From Semisulcospira habei (taxonomy: Eukaryota > Mollusca > Gastropoda > Semisulcospiridae), in assembly GCA_036245525.1 (NCBI GenBank), contig BTPG01000004.1, positions 17,364,131 through 17,428,130 of the forward strand: a stretch of DNA of 64,000 nucleotides. The letters are read 5' to 3'. Positions 40,978 to 52,168 of the stretch are shown here, piece by piece. How positions within the stretch are numbered: the first letter of the stretch is position 1; every line of letters begins with the position of its first letter. A program made the translations under genes and the position numbers. Below the pieces are notes generated by a model. It did not search any database and was not told the origin of the DNA. It worked only from the letters and a program-made list of their open reading frames with translations.

Positions 40978-43900
40978 AGCAGGAGTCACCGGACGGTGTC
41001 CTGAGACTTTGGCCAAGATAGATGGGAGGTTGGTGAAGTGTTTGGTGGACACCGGAAGTGAAGTCAGCACTGTTACAGAGAGCTGGTTCCACCAACACTT
41101 CACCAATGGCCGTCTCCAGGAGGGTCACTGGTTTACGCTGAAAGCTGCCAATGGCTTAGATATCCCCTATGTGGGTCTCCTGGAAGCGGAAGTAGACATC
41201 TTGGGCAGAGTCTGCAGGGCTCCAATCCTGGTTGTTAAGGATGCCGCCGACCCCTCCACACGAAGACGGAAGCAGGAAACCCCAGGGCTTATCGGGATGA
41301 ACATTCTTAGTAACATAGCCGGGGGGTTAGTGTCTAAGGGTGGGGTGCCTACCTTCTTGCAACCAGCAATTAGGGAGGCATGTCTGGAGCAGACATCCGT
41401 TAGGGGTTTTGGGAGGGTGTGTCGAAAAGTTCTCCTGCCAGCACAAGCTATAACCTGTGTTAAGATTTCAGGTCCTGGGCTACCCCATCGCCACCTCCTC
41501 GCTGAACCCACCTCCTGCCAGTTACCCCCTGGCATCATCCTGGTCCCTACTCTGGTCGGTCCCAGCAACTACAACTGCTACATCAGGGTCGCCAATCTGT
41601 CGTCAGAGGACCGTGTTCTGCAGCCCCGGACACCCATTGCTACCCTGCATGCCATCGACAGCGTCGATTCACCAGAAGGCCTGCATCTCCACGTCAGCTC
41701 TGGTGCAATCTTTGTTGACACACAAGCTAGCGTCACCGGGGAGGCCCCAGAGTCAGTTGAACCTGAACTACCTGACTTTGACGGGACAGCCCAGCAGCGT
41801 CAAGCCCTATTGGAACTGCTGAAGAAACATCAAAACGTTTTCTCCAAAGGGGAGCATGATCTGGGGTATACTGACTAAGTCAGGCACCAAATTCGGACCA
41901 CAGATGAAGGCCCCATCTCGCAACCCTACAGGTCACTTCCACTATACCAATATGGAGAGGTAAGGGAACATCTGAAGGGACTGTTGGCCAGCGGAGTCAT
42001 CAAAGAGAGCAGCAGCCCTTACGCCGCCCCGACAGTGATAGTCAGAAAGAAGGATGGTAGCATGAGACTTTGCGTGGATTACCGGCGCCTGAACTTGAAG
42101 ACGGTTCCGGACGCATACCCTCTGCCAAGGATCCAAGAGACTTTTGACGCTCTGGTTGGGGCTCAGTTTTTTACCACTTTGGATCTTGCCAGTGGCTATC
42201 ATCAGATCGCGATGGATCCCAAAGATGCTTGCAAGACTGCCTTTTGCACCCCTTTCGGGCTCTTTGAATACACCAGGATGCCTTTCGGACTGATGACAGC
42301 ACCAGCAACCTTCCAGCGACTGATGCAGTCCACCATGTCAGAGTTCCTGTTTTCGTTTCTGCTTGTCTACTTAGACGACCTCTTGGTGTATTCCAAGACC
42401 TTTGAGGACCACCTCCTACACCTTGACCGACTGCTGGGAAAGATTGGCGAGCTGGGACTCAAGCTTAAGATGGAGAAGTGTCAATTCCTGCGCAAGGAGG
42501 TGACCTACCTAGGGCACACAGTGTCGGCTAGTGGAGTGGGTTGTCAAGATGAGAAGACGGAAGCCGTGCGCACCTGGCCCAGGCCAACGACTGTCAAAGA
42601 ACTGAGGTCCTTCCTAGGCTTCTGTGGGTACTATCGCCGCTACGTCCACCGCTTCGCACAGACAGCAGGTCCCCTCCATCAGCTGGTGAACCATCATGCA
42701 CCCAAGTTGAAGTCCAAAAAGTGCAAGTCTGCGTCGATAGTCCAGACCTGGACTCATGAACACCAGTCAGTGTTTGACAAACTGAAGGCAGCACTTACCA
42801 GTACTGAGGTGTTAGCCTATGCTGACTTCACGAAACCCTTTCTGCTGGAGACAGACGCTAGTTCGGAGGGACTTGGGGCCATTCTTTCTCAAGAACAACC
42901 AGACGGCAAGATGAGGGTGATTGCCTATGTCAGTCGTCGTCTGCACCCCACTGAGCGCAACGAGTCGAACTACAGTAGCTTCAAACTAGAGATGTTGGCG
43001 CTCAAGTGGGCAGTAACAGAGAAGTTCCGAAGCTATCTGATGGGTGCGACCTTCACCGTCCTGACCGACAACAACCCTTTGGCACACTTCAAGTCCACCA
43101 AACTTGGTGCCCTGGAGCAGAGATGGGCTGCCCAACTAGCCCAGTTCAACTTTGTGGTGAAGTACCGGCCAGGAAGCAACAACAGGGCTGACGCACTCTC
43201 CCGCCTACCCATAGCGGAAGACACTACTGCAGTACCACCTGACGTTGGCCTTTCTGCGACGCAAGAAGCCCTCTGCAGTCACCAAGCCGTCGGTGTGCCT
43301 GACATCATGGAGACACCAGTTCAAGAGAGCATGAAGGGGGGAGAGTCCACAAAAAGCCTTGAGGTTGAAGACGTTGCTTGCCCAGCGTCAACTCTGCTGC
43401 CCAGCCTATCACCCGAGGAACTGCAGGACCTACAGAGAAGGGATGCTGTCATCAACCAAGTCTTGGCAGCATGGCCTGAGAAGCCTAAAGTCACTCGGGA
43501 CCCTGAGCTGAGGTATCTGGCTCAGCAACACCACAGACTGACCCTTCGGGATGGTGTCCTCATCCGACAGGTCTGCGATCCAATGCTTGGACCCCTGGAG
43601 CAGCTGGTGCTCCCTAGCACCTTGCGGCCGCAGCTGCTGCGCTGTCTTCATGACGACATGGGCCACCAAGGTGTGGAGCGGACAACCAGCCTCCTTCGAC
43701 AGCGCATTTACTGGCCAGGGATGCATCGGGAGGCATGCCACTACATTGAACGGTGCCACCACTGCGCCATGGGTCGAAGGCCAAATCTTAACCTACCCAT
43801 GGGACATCTGCTGGCAAGCCGTCCATTAGAGGTGGTGGCCATGGACTTCACCAAGCTCGACATGGCATCAGATGGGCGACGTGACGTTCTGGTCATTACG

Positions 43901-44962
43901 GACGTATTTACCAAATTTACCATCGCCATCCCCACCCGTAATCAAGAGGCTGTAACAGTGGCACAGACTCTCACCAAAGAATGGATTGAAAAGTACGGGG
44001 TCCCAGAGAGGATCCATTCTGATCGAGGGCGGGACTTTGAGGGAAAAATCATCCAAGACCTATGTAACATCTATGGCATGAAAAAGTCACGAACCACAGC
44101 ATACCATCCAGCGGGCAATGGCCAGTGCGAGAGGTACAATCGCACGATGATAGACCTGCTGCGGTCTCTGTCCGAAGAGCAGAGGAAAAAGTGGCCCCAA
44201 TACCTGCCTGCACTGGTACAAGCATACAATGCTACCCCGCATGCCAGCACAGGATTTGCACCCCACTTCCTCTTGTTTGGCCAGGACCCAAGGCTCCCTG
44301 TTGACATCTTTCTTGGTCGACCAGCATCATCCACCACAGGTCCCGCAGACTGGATTCGACACCACCGGCAGAGACTGTTGGAAGCCCACACTAAAGCCCA
44401 ACAGAGACTGACACAGGCTGCCGAACGAAGGAGCGCCTCCACGCCTGCCAAACCAGACCACACCCTAAACGTGGGCGATCTCGTCTACATCCGGACCCGG
44501 GTGCCGAACAGCAAACTCGCAAACCTGTGGTTGAGTGACTTGTTTGAGGTCACCAAGCAGTGCTTTCATGATGGCCTGGTGTACGTGGTCCAGCCGTATG
44601 GCGGCGGCAAGGAACAGGTGAAGAACAGGGCTGACCTACTGCTGGCGAGAGATCTGGCCCTGCCACCAGAGCTGCCGCTACCTGAGGTGCAGAAGCCAGA
44701 GTCGCTGCCCGCATCTGCCAAGGATGAGGAAGAGGATGACTGGTTCATCATTTATACCCCTGAAGATTTGGCAGCCCATGCCCAGCCACCCCCAGAACCA
44801 GCTGCTAGGGCCGACCCCGCCCCTGCGCTCCCTCCCATTGCACCAGTCGTCCCTGCGCAACCTCCCACACCCCCACAAGTCCCTGCCCTTCGGCACTCCT
44901 CCCGCTCTACAGCAGGCAGGAACACGAATCCGCAGAAACTACCTAAAAGTGTAGTAATGTAG
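40925..44962 (+). CDS. pol: Gypsy Pol (protease, RT, RNase H, integrase), one in-frame stop
   Basis: The frame enters by -1 frameshift at 40925 and is open to TAA 41876-41878, then continues in the same frame through 41984 to 44962. The protease has CLVDTGSEVST. RT has RMPFGLMTAPATFQRLM and VYLDDLLVYS. RNase H has LETDASSEGLGAIL and NRADALSRLP. The integrase has an HHCC finger (H..MGHQG...CHHC) and a D, D-35-E triad: the first Asp in MDFTKL, the second in HSDRG, and Glu exactly 35 residues after it in GQCERYN. The tail is Pro-rich and ends SVVM. The stop lies between protease and RT, so this copy cannot make full Pol unless it is read through. All other catalytic residues look intact. Confidence 0.9.
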
Positions 44963-45639
44963 GGATTAGAATGTACCTAAATGTGTTTTGAATTCATGGA
45001 CGCAAAGGACAGGACCTTACATGCCTATTTGATTAAATCTGTTTCGTGTATTATTCTGTTTAGTGGTGACTTCTTTTTTTTAATAGCGCCAATGTGTAGG
45101 GTATGACTGAGAACTTTGAACTGCTGTGGCGACCGAGTTTTGGTACATGCTATATCATTGACTAGTAGGGTGTTGGTACATGTTCATTGTGTATGTTGCC
45201 AGCTGTCACTAGGGAACCTCGGCCAGGTACTTTCCCCGAGACTCTGGTGACTGAGCTGGCAGACTGCAGTTGTGTTTAGTGTTGTTTTTTTAATCTGTGA
45301 TTGCTTGTGTGTAACCTTTTCATGAGGCATGAGTAAGTCTTAAAGGTTTGGATGTTGTCCAAGATGTTTTTGTTTTGTACTTGTGTAACTAAGGGTTGAG
45401 ACGATTGTCTTCCTTGGTTACAAAGGGGTTGTGAAGCAGGTGCTGAAGTTTTGCTGGAATTTTTATACTTGATGTATTTACAGTAAGACTATGTATGGGT
45501 TGTAGTCACGTACCTCTCAGTTGTGTTGTGATTTTGTGCTGCTGTGACTTGATACTTTGGTATGTACAGTAGCAGTGTTGTGAGGCCACTCCTCTCCTCT
45601 ATTTTTGGTGTTAGACGTAAAAGAATTTTCTTGTTTAGT
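44963..45639 (+). other. Gypsy 3' untranslated region
   Basis: No open frame of note between the pol stop and the LINE fragment. T-rich, with no env-like ORF. Confidence 0.6.
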
Positions 45640-45651
45640 ACCATGATTTGA

Positions 45652-45943
45652 GCCAAATCGACCACCACCAGTGGTCTTCGCTTGCTGCGGACCGTGACAC
45701 CTGGCGCTCCACCATTTACAAGGCAGCTGTCTCCTTTGAGGACTCTCACAGAGCTAGCCTTAAGGACAAGCGGCTCAGGAGAAAAAACAGAGATGCCGCA
45801 GCTCAGAACCCCGGCCATACCTTCCCCTGCAGCCACTGCGGTCGAACCTGCCTGTCTCGGATTGGCCTCCGCAGCCACGAACAAGCCTGCAGACGTCGTG
45901 GGCAACTCCTATAAAATCTTCGTTCGCGAAGTCAAGCCAAGAG
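45652..45943 (+). mobile_element. LINE 3' end inserted in the Gypsy element
   Basis: Flanked by the perfect 12-bp repeat 'accatgatttga' (45640-45651 and 45944-45955). The insert matches the last about 290 bp of the LINE at 15541-19162, including the CSHCGRTCLSRIGL finger, and ends 'cgaagtcaagccaagag'. A classic 5'-truncated LINE insertion into the space between pol and the polypurine tract. Confidence 0.9.
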
Positions 45944-45989
45944 ACCATGATTTGAACTGTGCGTGTTACCGCGAGGACGCGGCTACTAG

Positions 45990-46005
45990 AAAGAGTTTGG
46001 GGGGA
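45990..46005 (+). promoter_or_regulatory. Polypurine tract
   Basis: 'aaagagtttgggggga' directly abuts the 3' LTR. It would prime plus-strand DNA synthesis, although three T residues interrupt it. Confidence 0.8.
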
Positions 46006-46470
46006 TGTGACGAGCTGTGTTTTGTATATGCATTATGTGTTAATATTATATTATTACGTCACCCCTCTGGTCAATGGTCAATACATTGTAGCATGATTTT
46101 GCGCGGCCGGTTGCCACCGAGCTGCCGAGTGTGGGTTCTGGCAGAGGTGACCTACTTAGCCCCAGTCTTAGTGATTTTCCTTTTGGCCGTCCCATCTAAA
46201 TTTAGCTGGAAGTGACCAAACATTTAATTAGACCAGTGGTTGACATCGACCTTGACCCAGTAGCGCCCCCTCGTGGTAGCGTCTCCACGCGAAGAACGCA
46301 TTTGTTGTAACGCCACGACGGAAGCAAGACCTAATTGAGCATCGAATTACCTACACACGTTTTGTCGAACTGGGCCTCTGTGTACTGCCTCCTTGGTGGA
46401 GAAATAAAAACATCTTCACAAGGCGCAACGTGGCCTCCCTGTCTCTTTTGTTGTAATCCGCCCCACCACA
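46006..46470 (+). repeat. 3' LTR
   Basis: 465 bp. Compared with the 5' LTR it has an extra 'gcattat' near the start and five substitutions. It ends CCCCACCACA and is followed by the target duplication 'gaca'. Confidence 0.95.
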
Positions 46471-46550
46471 GACAACACCGGATGCACAACCACTAGCCCT
46501 GCACATACACTCACTTTTGCTGTCACAGGTGGGCCCAAAACCTGTGTTTA

Positions 46551-46720
46551 ACAAGAATGGCAAAGCCTTTGTGGTTCACGTGCATGAAAGATCTACATAA
46601 TTACCTGACCTTACCCTTTCCCATAGGTCACTGAAATAAACAAGTGATCAAGCAATTTAGCGAAATGTCTTCGTACCAGCAAAATCCATGTTTTCTCAAA
46701 TCTATTCATTTTTTTTATAT
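46551..46720. repeat. T1 element, truncated copy
   Basis: Begins 'caagaatggcaaagccttt' and loses similarity after about 46715. Confidence 0.65.
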
Positions 46721-47483
46721 CTGTGTTACGATTGTGGTTGCGTTGTTTTGTAAGAGCATGCATGTATTAATCGTAGGAAATGATCCTATATTTATTTGAG
46801 CTATCATGGTTACGTATCACGTACCTTTTCAGTAAGATTCTTTATCGTTTGCGTAGAGCGGAATTGGATTTGTTATGATACGCTAAGATTAGTTTGGAAG
46901 CTTTTAGCAAAGTCGCAAGGAGAAGAGCAGTGAGTTTTTGTGATGCGTAGATTCGCTGAGAATAAACCAGAACGTTCAAGTGAAATCGCGCTCTGTCGAG
47001 TGACCTTACATGTCATTTTTTGTGACGTCGGAGTGTAGGCAACATTTTTGCAACTCGGTATCAAAGCCATTCTAATATTCAGTCATAGTTGTTTTCTGTA
47101 CGCGTGAATTTGGCAGCCAGTCAATGTGTATTATGAAAGGTCGTGAACGGTCTGCCATACTCTTGTGTGATGTCATTACACACTGGGATTTGGGGCTGAA
47201 ATTAGCAGTCGAATTTTTGTAGACTATTATAGTTTATTCAAACACACACTTGGAATTTAAAGATGCAGACAAGAGAGACCATCTTGTCAAAACACAAAAA
47301 ATATGAATGCATACTTACATACTTTAAACAATAATAATGATGGTTAGGAGAGCTTAGGAAGGGTAGGCATTGTGTCTAATGAAGGGCTGGGACCCTAGCG
47401 ACCTTAAATAAGTCATTCCTAAAGCTTTTTCATGGATTTTAAATTAGAGCTCATGCACACCTAACAATGACTTTCACAACTGT
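46721..47483. other. Intron sequence
   Basis: No gene, MITE or known repeat was recognised. Confidence 0.5.
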
Positions 47484-47848
47484 TGGTTGGTTGGTTGTAC
47501 TTTGCTTAACGTCCTGACAGCAACAAGACTTTCTCAGGACATGCCTGCACTGCTTGTAAAAAAAAATAACTCAACAGAATATTGAATGTATGTCGCCAGC
47601 CGGTCTAATGCGCTAACTAAACCTAAGACCATTTAGCAACACACATCTAATATCAAGAGCTACAGTAAGCGCAGACAGTAGGGAGAGTTTAAAAAAGGAA
47701 AATACAGGTGAATGGACCAAGGGTAGACAGAAACACATGCCCCAGAATAGAGGGGAAAACCCACCCTGTGGGGCTGACCAGGGTGACCCTGGAAACTAAA
47801 AAGTAGTTAACCCCGCCCAAGTCCCCCAGGGCAGATCCGGGTGGGGTT
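47484..47848 (-). mobile_element. Short retroposon S1, copy 3
   Basis: Starts (TTGG)n (a CCAA tail on the minus strand) and 'acagcaacaagactttctca', and ends '...gatccgggtggggtt'. It is the best preserved of three copies. A target duplication is not certain. Confidence 0.8.
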
Positions 47849-47924
47849 ACAATTTTTGGAGGAGTCTATAGCATAAAGACTGTATACCAGCTGTGTGCGC
47901 TGGACCAGCCATAATAGTTAAAGA

Positions 47925-48000
47925 GATGTGCCAGATTAGCTTGGCAAATGCAAAGTTAATTGGGCACTACCTTTGAACTATCATGGCCAGTTCATCTCCT
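47925..48000. mobile_element. M1 MITE fragment
   Basis: 'tgccagattagcttgg...gggcactacctttgaactatcatgg' with '...catctcctgc'. Decayed, lying directly beside exon A. Confidence 0.55.
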
Positions 48001-48047
48001 GCTTGAGTGCCATAGTAGTAAATGTTATGACTCATTCCAATGCCTAC

Positions 48048-48166
48048 CGAAATGACATTGGCTGCCCTTTAGATTCTGAATTGTTGCTGCTGCCGACAGA
48101 TTTGTCTCTGGGGTTCACATCCTTCTTCCTCATCTTCAGTAGCTGTTCTTTAATCTCCTCCATCTC
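48048..48166 (-). CDS. Host gene exon A (first exon seen)
   Basis: A 119-nt minus-strand exon. The acceptor 'tgaatttcag' is above 48166 and the donor GTAGGC at 48047-48042. It begins in phase 0 and ends with CG-, completed by the first base of exon B 20 kb away. The peptide is EMEEIKEQLLKMRKKDVN, then a Ser/Asn-rich stretch and KGQPMSFR. It is the head of the seven-exon chain. With exons B to G it gives about 310 codons of coiled-coil and low-complexity sequence, so a cytoskeletal, junction or centrosome scaffold would fit. I do not recognise the gene. Upstream exons and the promoter must lie above 48176 or outside the window. Confidence 0.75.
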
Positions 48167-48299
48167 CTGAAATTCATATGAATATTTATGTTATATTTAT
48201 ATATGTTATGTTCATCTGTTATACCAGACCTAAGTCACCTTGCAGCTGGATTCCGTAATGTCTGAACCCATATCATACTGAGGCTAAATGCTTCAAATT

Positions 48300-48482
48300 T
48301 GTACACTATGCAAGCTACATTATAGTACTTACAGATAATGATATAGACCAATGGCTTTAGTTCAAGGGTGGTGCCAGAATAGCTTGGCACTTAGAGGCAC
48401 CAAGCTATTCTGGCACTACCCTTGAACTATTTTAGTCCAACTTATTTCACACACTGGTGTATTCCGAATGAAAAGGGTTAAA
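48300..48482. mobile_element. M1 MITE, partial left end
   Basis: The hairpin 'ttcaagggtggtgccagaat' has its complement at 48406-48425. The right end is GGGTTAA (48475-48481). It is nearly identical to 885-1083, including the 'gcaagctacattatagtact' flank, so both are copies of one longer subfamily. Confidence 0.75.
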
Positions 48483-48593
48483 TTAAACAACAGCACATAT
48501 TTTCCTATGTCAAAGATGTAGAAAGTTTTGGGTCAAACATTAAAATAAAAATAACAATGGGTTAAGGGGGCACAGGATACAGGACACAGGCCC

Positions 48594-48656
48594 TGCCCCC
48601 CCCCCCCTTTTTTTTTTTTTTTTTTTTTTGGGGGGGGGGGGGGGGGGAGGGGGGGG
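48594..48656. repeat. Poly-C/poly-T/poly-G tract
   Basis: Runs of C, then about 20 T, then about 28 G/A. Unstable sequence. Confidence 0.9.
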
Positions 48657-48775
48657 GACTGAGATCATGCTTTCCAGCTTCTTAAAGAATCAAGTGATCA
48701 TGAGGGTAGAGTGGGGGCAGAGTTGATGTGGTTTAGGCATGGCGAGGACAGTGGGTACTGGACAAGCATAAAATG

Positions 48776-49480
48776 AGAAAGGCAAAGCCATTATGGCTCA
48801 TGTGTATGACCAATCCACACATGTGTGACAATAAGTAATGGGATGGCTTCTGTAACAACAAAATCCATGTTTGCTCAAAATTTAATCAGTTTTCACACAT
48901 CTGTGAAACCCCCGTGACCCTTGACCTTTGCAATGAGTCGACTAAATTAGTATACACAGAAAGGTCTTATCAACAGCTACCTTTGTGCCAAATTTGATTT
49001 AAAAGTTTGCAAAAATGTTGATAATAACTACAATTCTATCAAAAATTGTTATTTTTACACACATTTGCCAACCTCTTAAGACCCTTGTCTTTTCTGAGGG
49101 GTCATCCAAATTAGTATACATAGATAGGTCTTACCATCAGGTACCTCTGTACAAAGTTTGGGTTTGAAGATGTGAATAGTAATTGAGGAAAAAACATTTC
49201 TTGTCAAAATATGGCTATTTTGGACCTATTTCCTGAGCTCTTGTGACCCTTGACCTTTCTGAGGGGTCATTCAAATTAGTATGCATAGATAGATCTTACC
49301 ATCAGGTATCTCTGTAGCAAATTTGGGTTTGATGTTGTGCATGGTATTTGAGAAAAAAAAATCTTTTGTCAAAATTTGGCTATTTTTTACCTACATGTAT
49401 TTCCTGAGCTCTTGTGACCCTTGATCTTTACGAGGGATCAACCAAATTAGTATGCATAGAAAGGCCTTACCATCAACATA
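48776..49480. repeat. T1 tandem-repeat element
   Basis: Starts 'gagaaaggcaaagccatta', with four internal units. The 3' end is missing. DR1-like words are at 48915 and 49244. Confidence 0.8.
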
Positions 49481-49704
49481 TGATTTAGTACTACACTGAT
49501 ATTTGCAATATTACATCATGGGCAGAAACTGCACCATACAATTTACATACAATGCGCCAGTAAATTGTACGGTGTAAATTCTGCCCATAATAATTATAGG
49601 ATCAAGAGGTGAGGTGTAGCATGTGCAGTGCAAGGGAAGCAAATGCTGTTTCAGCAACCTGCATAATGTGATTCCTTCCCCTTAGCCATTAAAGATGTAA
49701 AGAT

Positions 49705-49747
<43 letters not shown>

Positions 49748-50013
49748 GAATTAATAAGCTATACACCTGTCTATTTCTTTAACATGCATATTCATATCTA
49801 AAGGTGTCTACAAAGACTGTGTACCAGCATTGGGAGACAGAACGGCAATAATACATAGTGCAGGTGTGGTGCCAGAATACACAGTAGCTTGGCGCCTTGC
49901 ACCCTTAAACTATCATGGTCAATTAAAATTTTACTGTAGCGTCAGGACTCAACGAATCAAGCAATGACTTTCATTTATGTCACTGTAGCACTTTTTGCCC
50001 TTAAAGACTTCTC
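49481..50013. other. Unassigned sequence with poly-T tract
   Basis: A short hairpin ('ggcagaaactgcaccatacaa' against 'gtgtaaattctgccca'), a T run at 49707-49744 and a decayed M1 core at 49868-49920. No gene. Confidence 0.5.
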
Positions 50014-50227
50014 TTAACTCATTCAGCCCGAAGGCTGTATTTCCCAAATTTTGGAGGTGTCATCTAATGACTATGCACCTGTTGCAGGAGATGGATTGAC
50101 TATGATAATTCCAGGACAGTGCCAGAATAGCTTGGCGCCTGTCAGCGCCAAGCTAATCTGGCACTACCCATGAATTATCATGGTCAACCCATCTCCTGCT
50201 GTAGTGCATCAGGGTTGAATGGGTTAA
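50014..50227. mobile_element. TTAA MITE, family M1
   Basis: TTAACTCATTCAGCCC at the left and GGTTGAATGGGTTAA at the right. The central arms are 'tgccagaatagcttggcgcc' and its near complement. 206 bp between TTAAs. Confidence 0.85.
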
Positions 50228-50279
50228 AAGAGCACCTGGCTTTTCAGACCACATTTTCCTGACAAAAATGGATTTGTCT

Positions 50280-50640
50280 CTAAAATGTATTTTTTCAAAA
50301 AAATACTTACCGATGACATTACTATTGGGAAACGTACACTTAGCTTACCATTTCAGCCAAAATTACATGTACCTACACGACAAGGGAGGCGACCCAAGGG
50401 CGCCGTAGCCAGGTACCTGAGTAGCCTCCCATACCTCCCTATCCGGTTGCTTGCCCAGTGGTATCACGCCAGTCTGAAGCTTAGCTTATGAGTGGCAAAC
50501 GGGGCAGGCAGGAGGGTCCTCCGAGTAATGTCTTTGGTAAGTATTTTTCCCAAAAATACAGTTTAGAGAAATATTTATTTGTTTCCTCAAAAACATTAGC
50601 GATGACATCACTATTGGGAAGAATAGCGAATAGGAGATGG
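50280..50640. repeat. Terminal repeat of DIRS copy B
   Basis: 'ctctaaaatgtattttttc' (50279) mirrors 'aaaaatacagtttagagaa' (50550), with 'gatgacattactattggga' at 50311 and again at 50601. Confidence 0.75.
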
Positions 50641-50843
50641 GTGCCACCTAGAACCGCACTCCCTGTAAACAGGCCCACCAGACCCGCCCACACCGAGGCA
50701 CACTCCTGACCATTTCAGCTAAGCTAAACGCAAGGCGCCTTAGGTGCCGGGAGGGAGTGTCGCGCCGCGGCGAAGGCCCCAGCCAGGGCTAGGGTCACCC
50801 GCGGGCCCGAGAGGTCACTGCGGCAGCATTGGGCAAAGGTAGA

Positions 50844-51918
50844 TCACGCCCGCCAGCCCATCACCGCCACAAGACTTAACGACGCAGTGTGGGCTAAGGC
50901 GACGCTCGTGGCCAAGGCTCTAACCTCAAGCGCCCTGATCTTCAGCTTCTGAGCATCCTCCGGGGACAGGTCCAGGTAGGCGGACCGGAAAACCCTCACG
51001 GAGCCAGGAAGATATCGTCTGGCCACGATGTCTGACCTTTCAGGGAACAAGGCAGAAGGAGGCGGTAACATCCACTCCAGACGGGTTCGGATCGGCGCAG
51101 GTACACCTGTAAGGCCCTCCCCGGGTCCTGCTGACTGGTCTACCGGGGTAGGGATAACCCCTTCAGCGCCGTATGGCGATCACCTGGGGCGCAGGTAATG
51201 GGGACTGGGTCTTGGCCAGGAATGACGGGTTGGTCAGGATCAGCACAGAGCCATCCGTTCTGCACTGTACGCAGGCAAGGGCCAGAAGGAACCGGTCTTC
51301 CGGGGCAGGTCCGCAAAGCAAGTCAAGGGGAGCGTTATGAAGCAGTCCACATTCAGCCACATCAGCACCCAGGGTAGGTCCCAGCACGGGATCAGCGAGT
51401 GGGGGGCAGGCCGCTGGGGGCCGCAGCATGCCACAACGTCAGCGAGATCCTTGCCAGAGCCCGGGAACGGGCGGCCCAGGTGGAGACACGTGTCCGCTAT
51501 CATGGCCAGGTAGCTCCTGACGGTGATCGGCGCCAAGTTCTGCCCGATGAACAGCCAGAGGACTACTCCTGGGGGGGGGGGGGGAGAGGGGGAGAGGGAT
51601 CTGTGGGGGAGAGGTGCCGGTCATCGCCCCAGGACCGAAGGACTCGCCACTGTCCCTCATAGACGTGTCTGGTCGAAGGCCTGCGAGCTTTAGCGATATC
51701 CTCCACTGCTGAGAACCTCTAGCAGCGAGGGCGAGCCGCACAATTACCAGGCATGTGTGGAGAAGTCGCTCGGGGCACGGGTGGTACAGCTGCATCTGTC
51801 GGGGTTGCTTGAGCCTTGTGTGCTGGGTGGGGAGCAGCAGGGTGGGGGGGCCCGTGGCGAGGCTCAGGTCGGTGGTCCAAGACTTGGACCAGCAGAACGG
51901 GGCCACCAGCAACATCAC
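50844..51918 (-). pseudogene. DIRS tyrosine recombinase, copy B
   Basis: Fragments in several frames: MAPITVRSYLAMIADTCLHL (51536 downwards) and FRSAYLDLSPEDAQKLKIRA with LEVRALATSVALA (50844-51071). As in copy A, the H-x-x-R box reads RALEVR, lacking the His seen in copy C. A G run at 51571-51583 disrupts the N-terminal part. Confidence 0.7.
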
Positions 51919-52168
51919 TACGTTGGTGCCCTTGAGCTTGAGCAGGACCTTGGGACTAGCACCATGGGCAGATAAGCATTCGCGAAGAGGGACTCCCCGG
52001 AGATGGAGAGCGTGTCGACCGCCCCGAGGGGGAGCTGGCGATTACACTGTGTCGCGAAGAGTTCAATCATGGGCGTCTCGCACTGCGAGCACATCATCTG
52101 AAGATATCCGGAGTGCCCACTCAGTGTCGAGAAGCCGGTTGCACCGCAAGAGGAAGTCGGCAGGACCA

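Larger units (their letters stand above)
39618..46470 (+). mobile_element. Ty3/Gypsy LTR retrotransposon, young
   Basis: A complete element: LTRs (39618-40076 and 46006-46470), PBS, gag, pro-pol and PPT, flanked by the 4-bp duplication 'gaca' (39614-39617 and 46471-46474). By eye the LTRs differ at five substitutions and two short indels, so insertion is recent. The domain order protease-RT-RNase H-integrase is that of Ty3/Gypsy (Metaviridae). No env and no clear chromodomain were seen. The PBS fits a serine tRNA, as reported for Mag-like lineages. One in-frame stop lies in pol (41876-41878). Confidence 0.95.
36838..46535. repeat. T1 tandem-repeat element, split by two insertions
   Basis: T1 sequence is present in three pieces: 36838-37379, 39531-39613 and 46475-46535. 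Together they give one ordinary T1 copy with its normal 3' end ('cactagccct...gtgggccaaaa' type). The first break is a LINE, the second a Gypsy element. Each break has its own target duplication. Confidence 0.85.

Noticed and set aside
44963..46005. Possible env gene in the Gypsy element
   Set aside because: No signal peptide, membrane segment or long frame. The only open frame is the inserted LINE 3' end.
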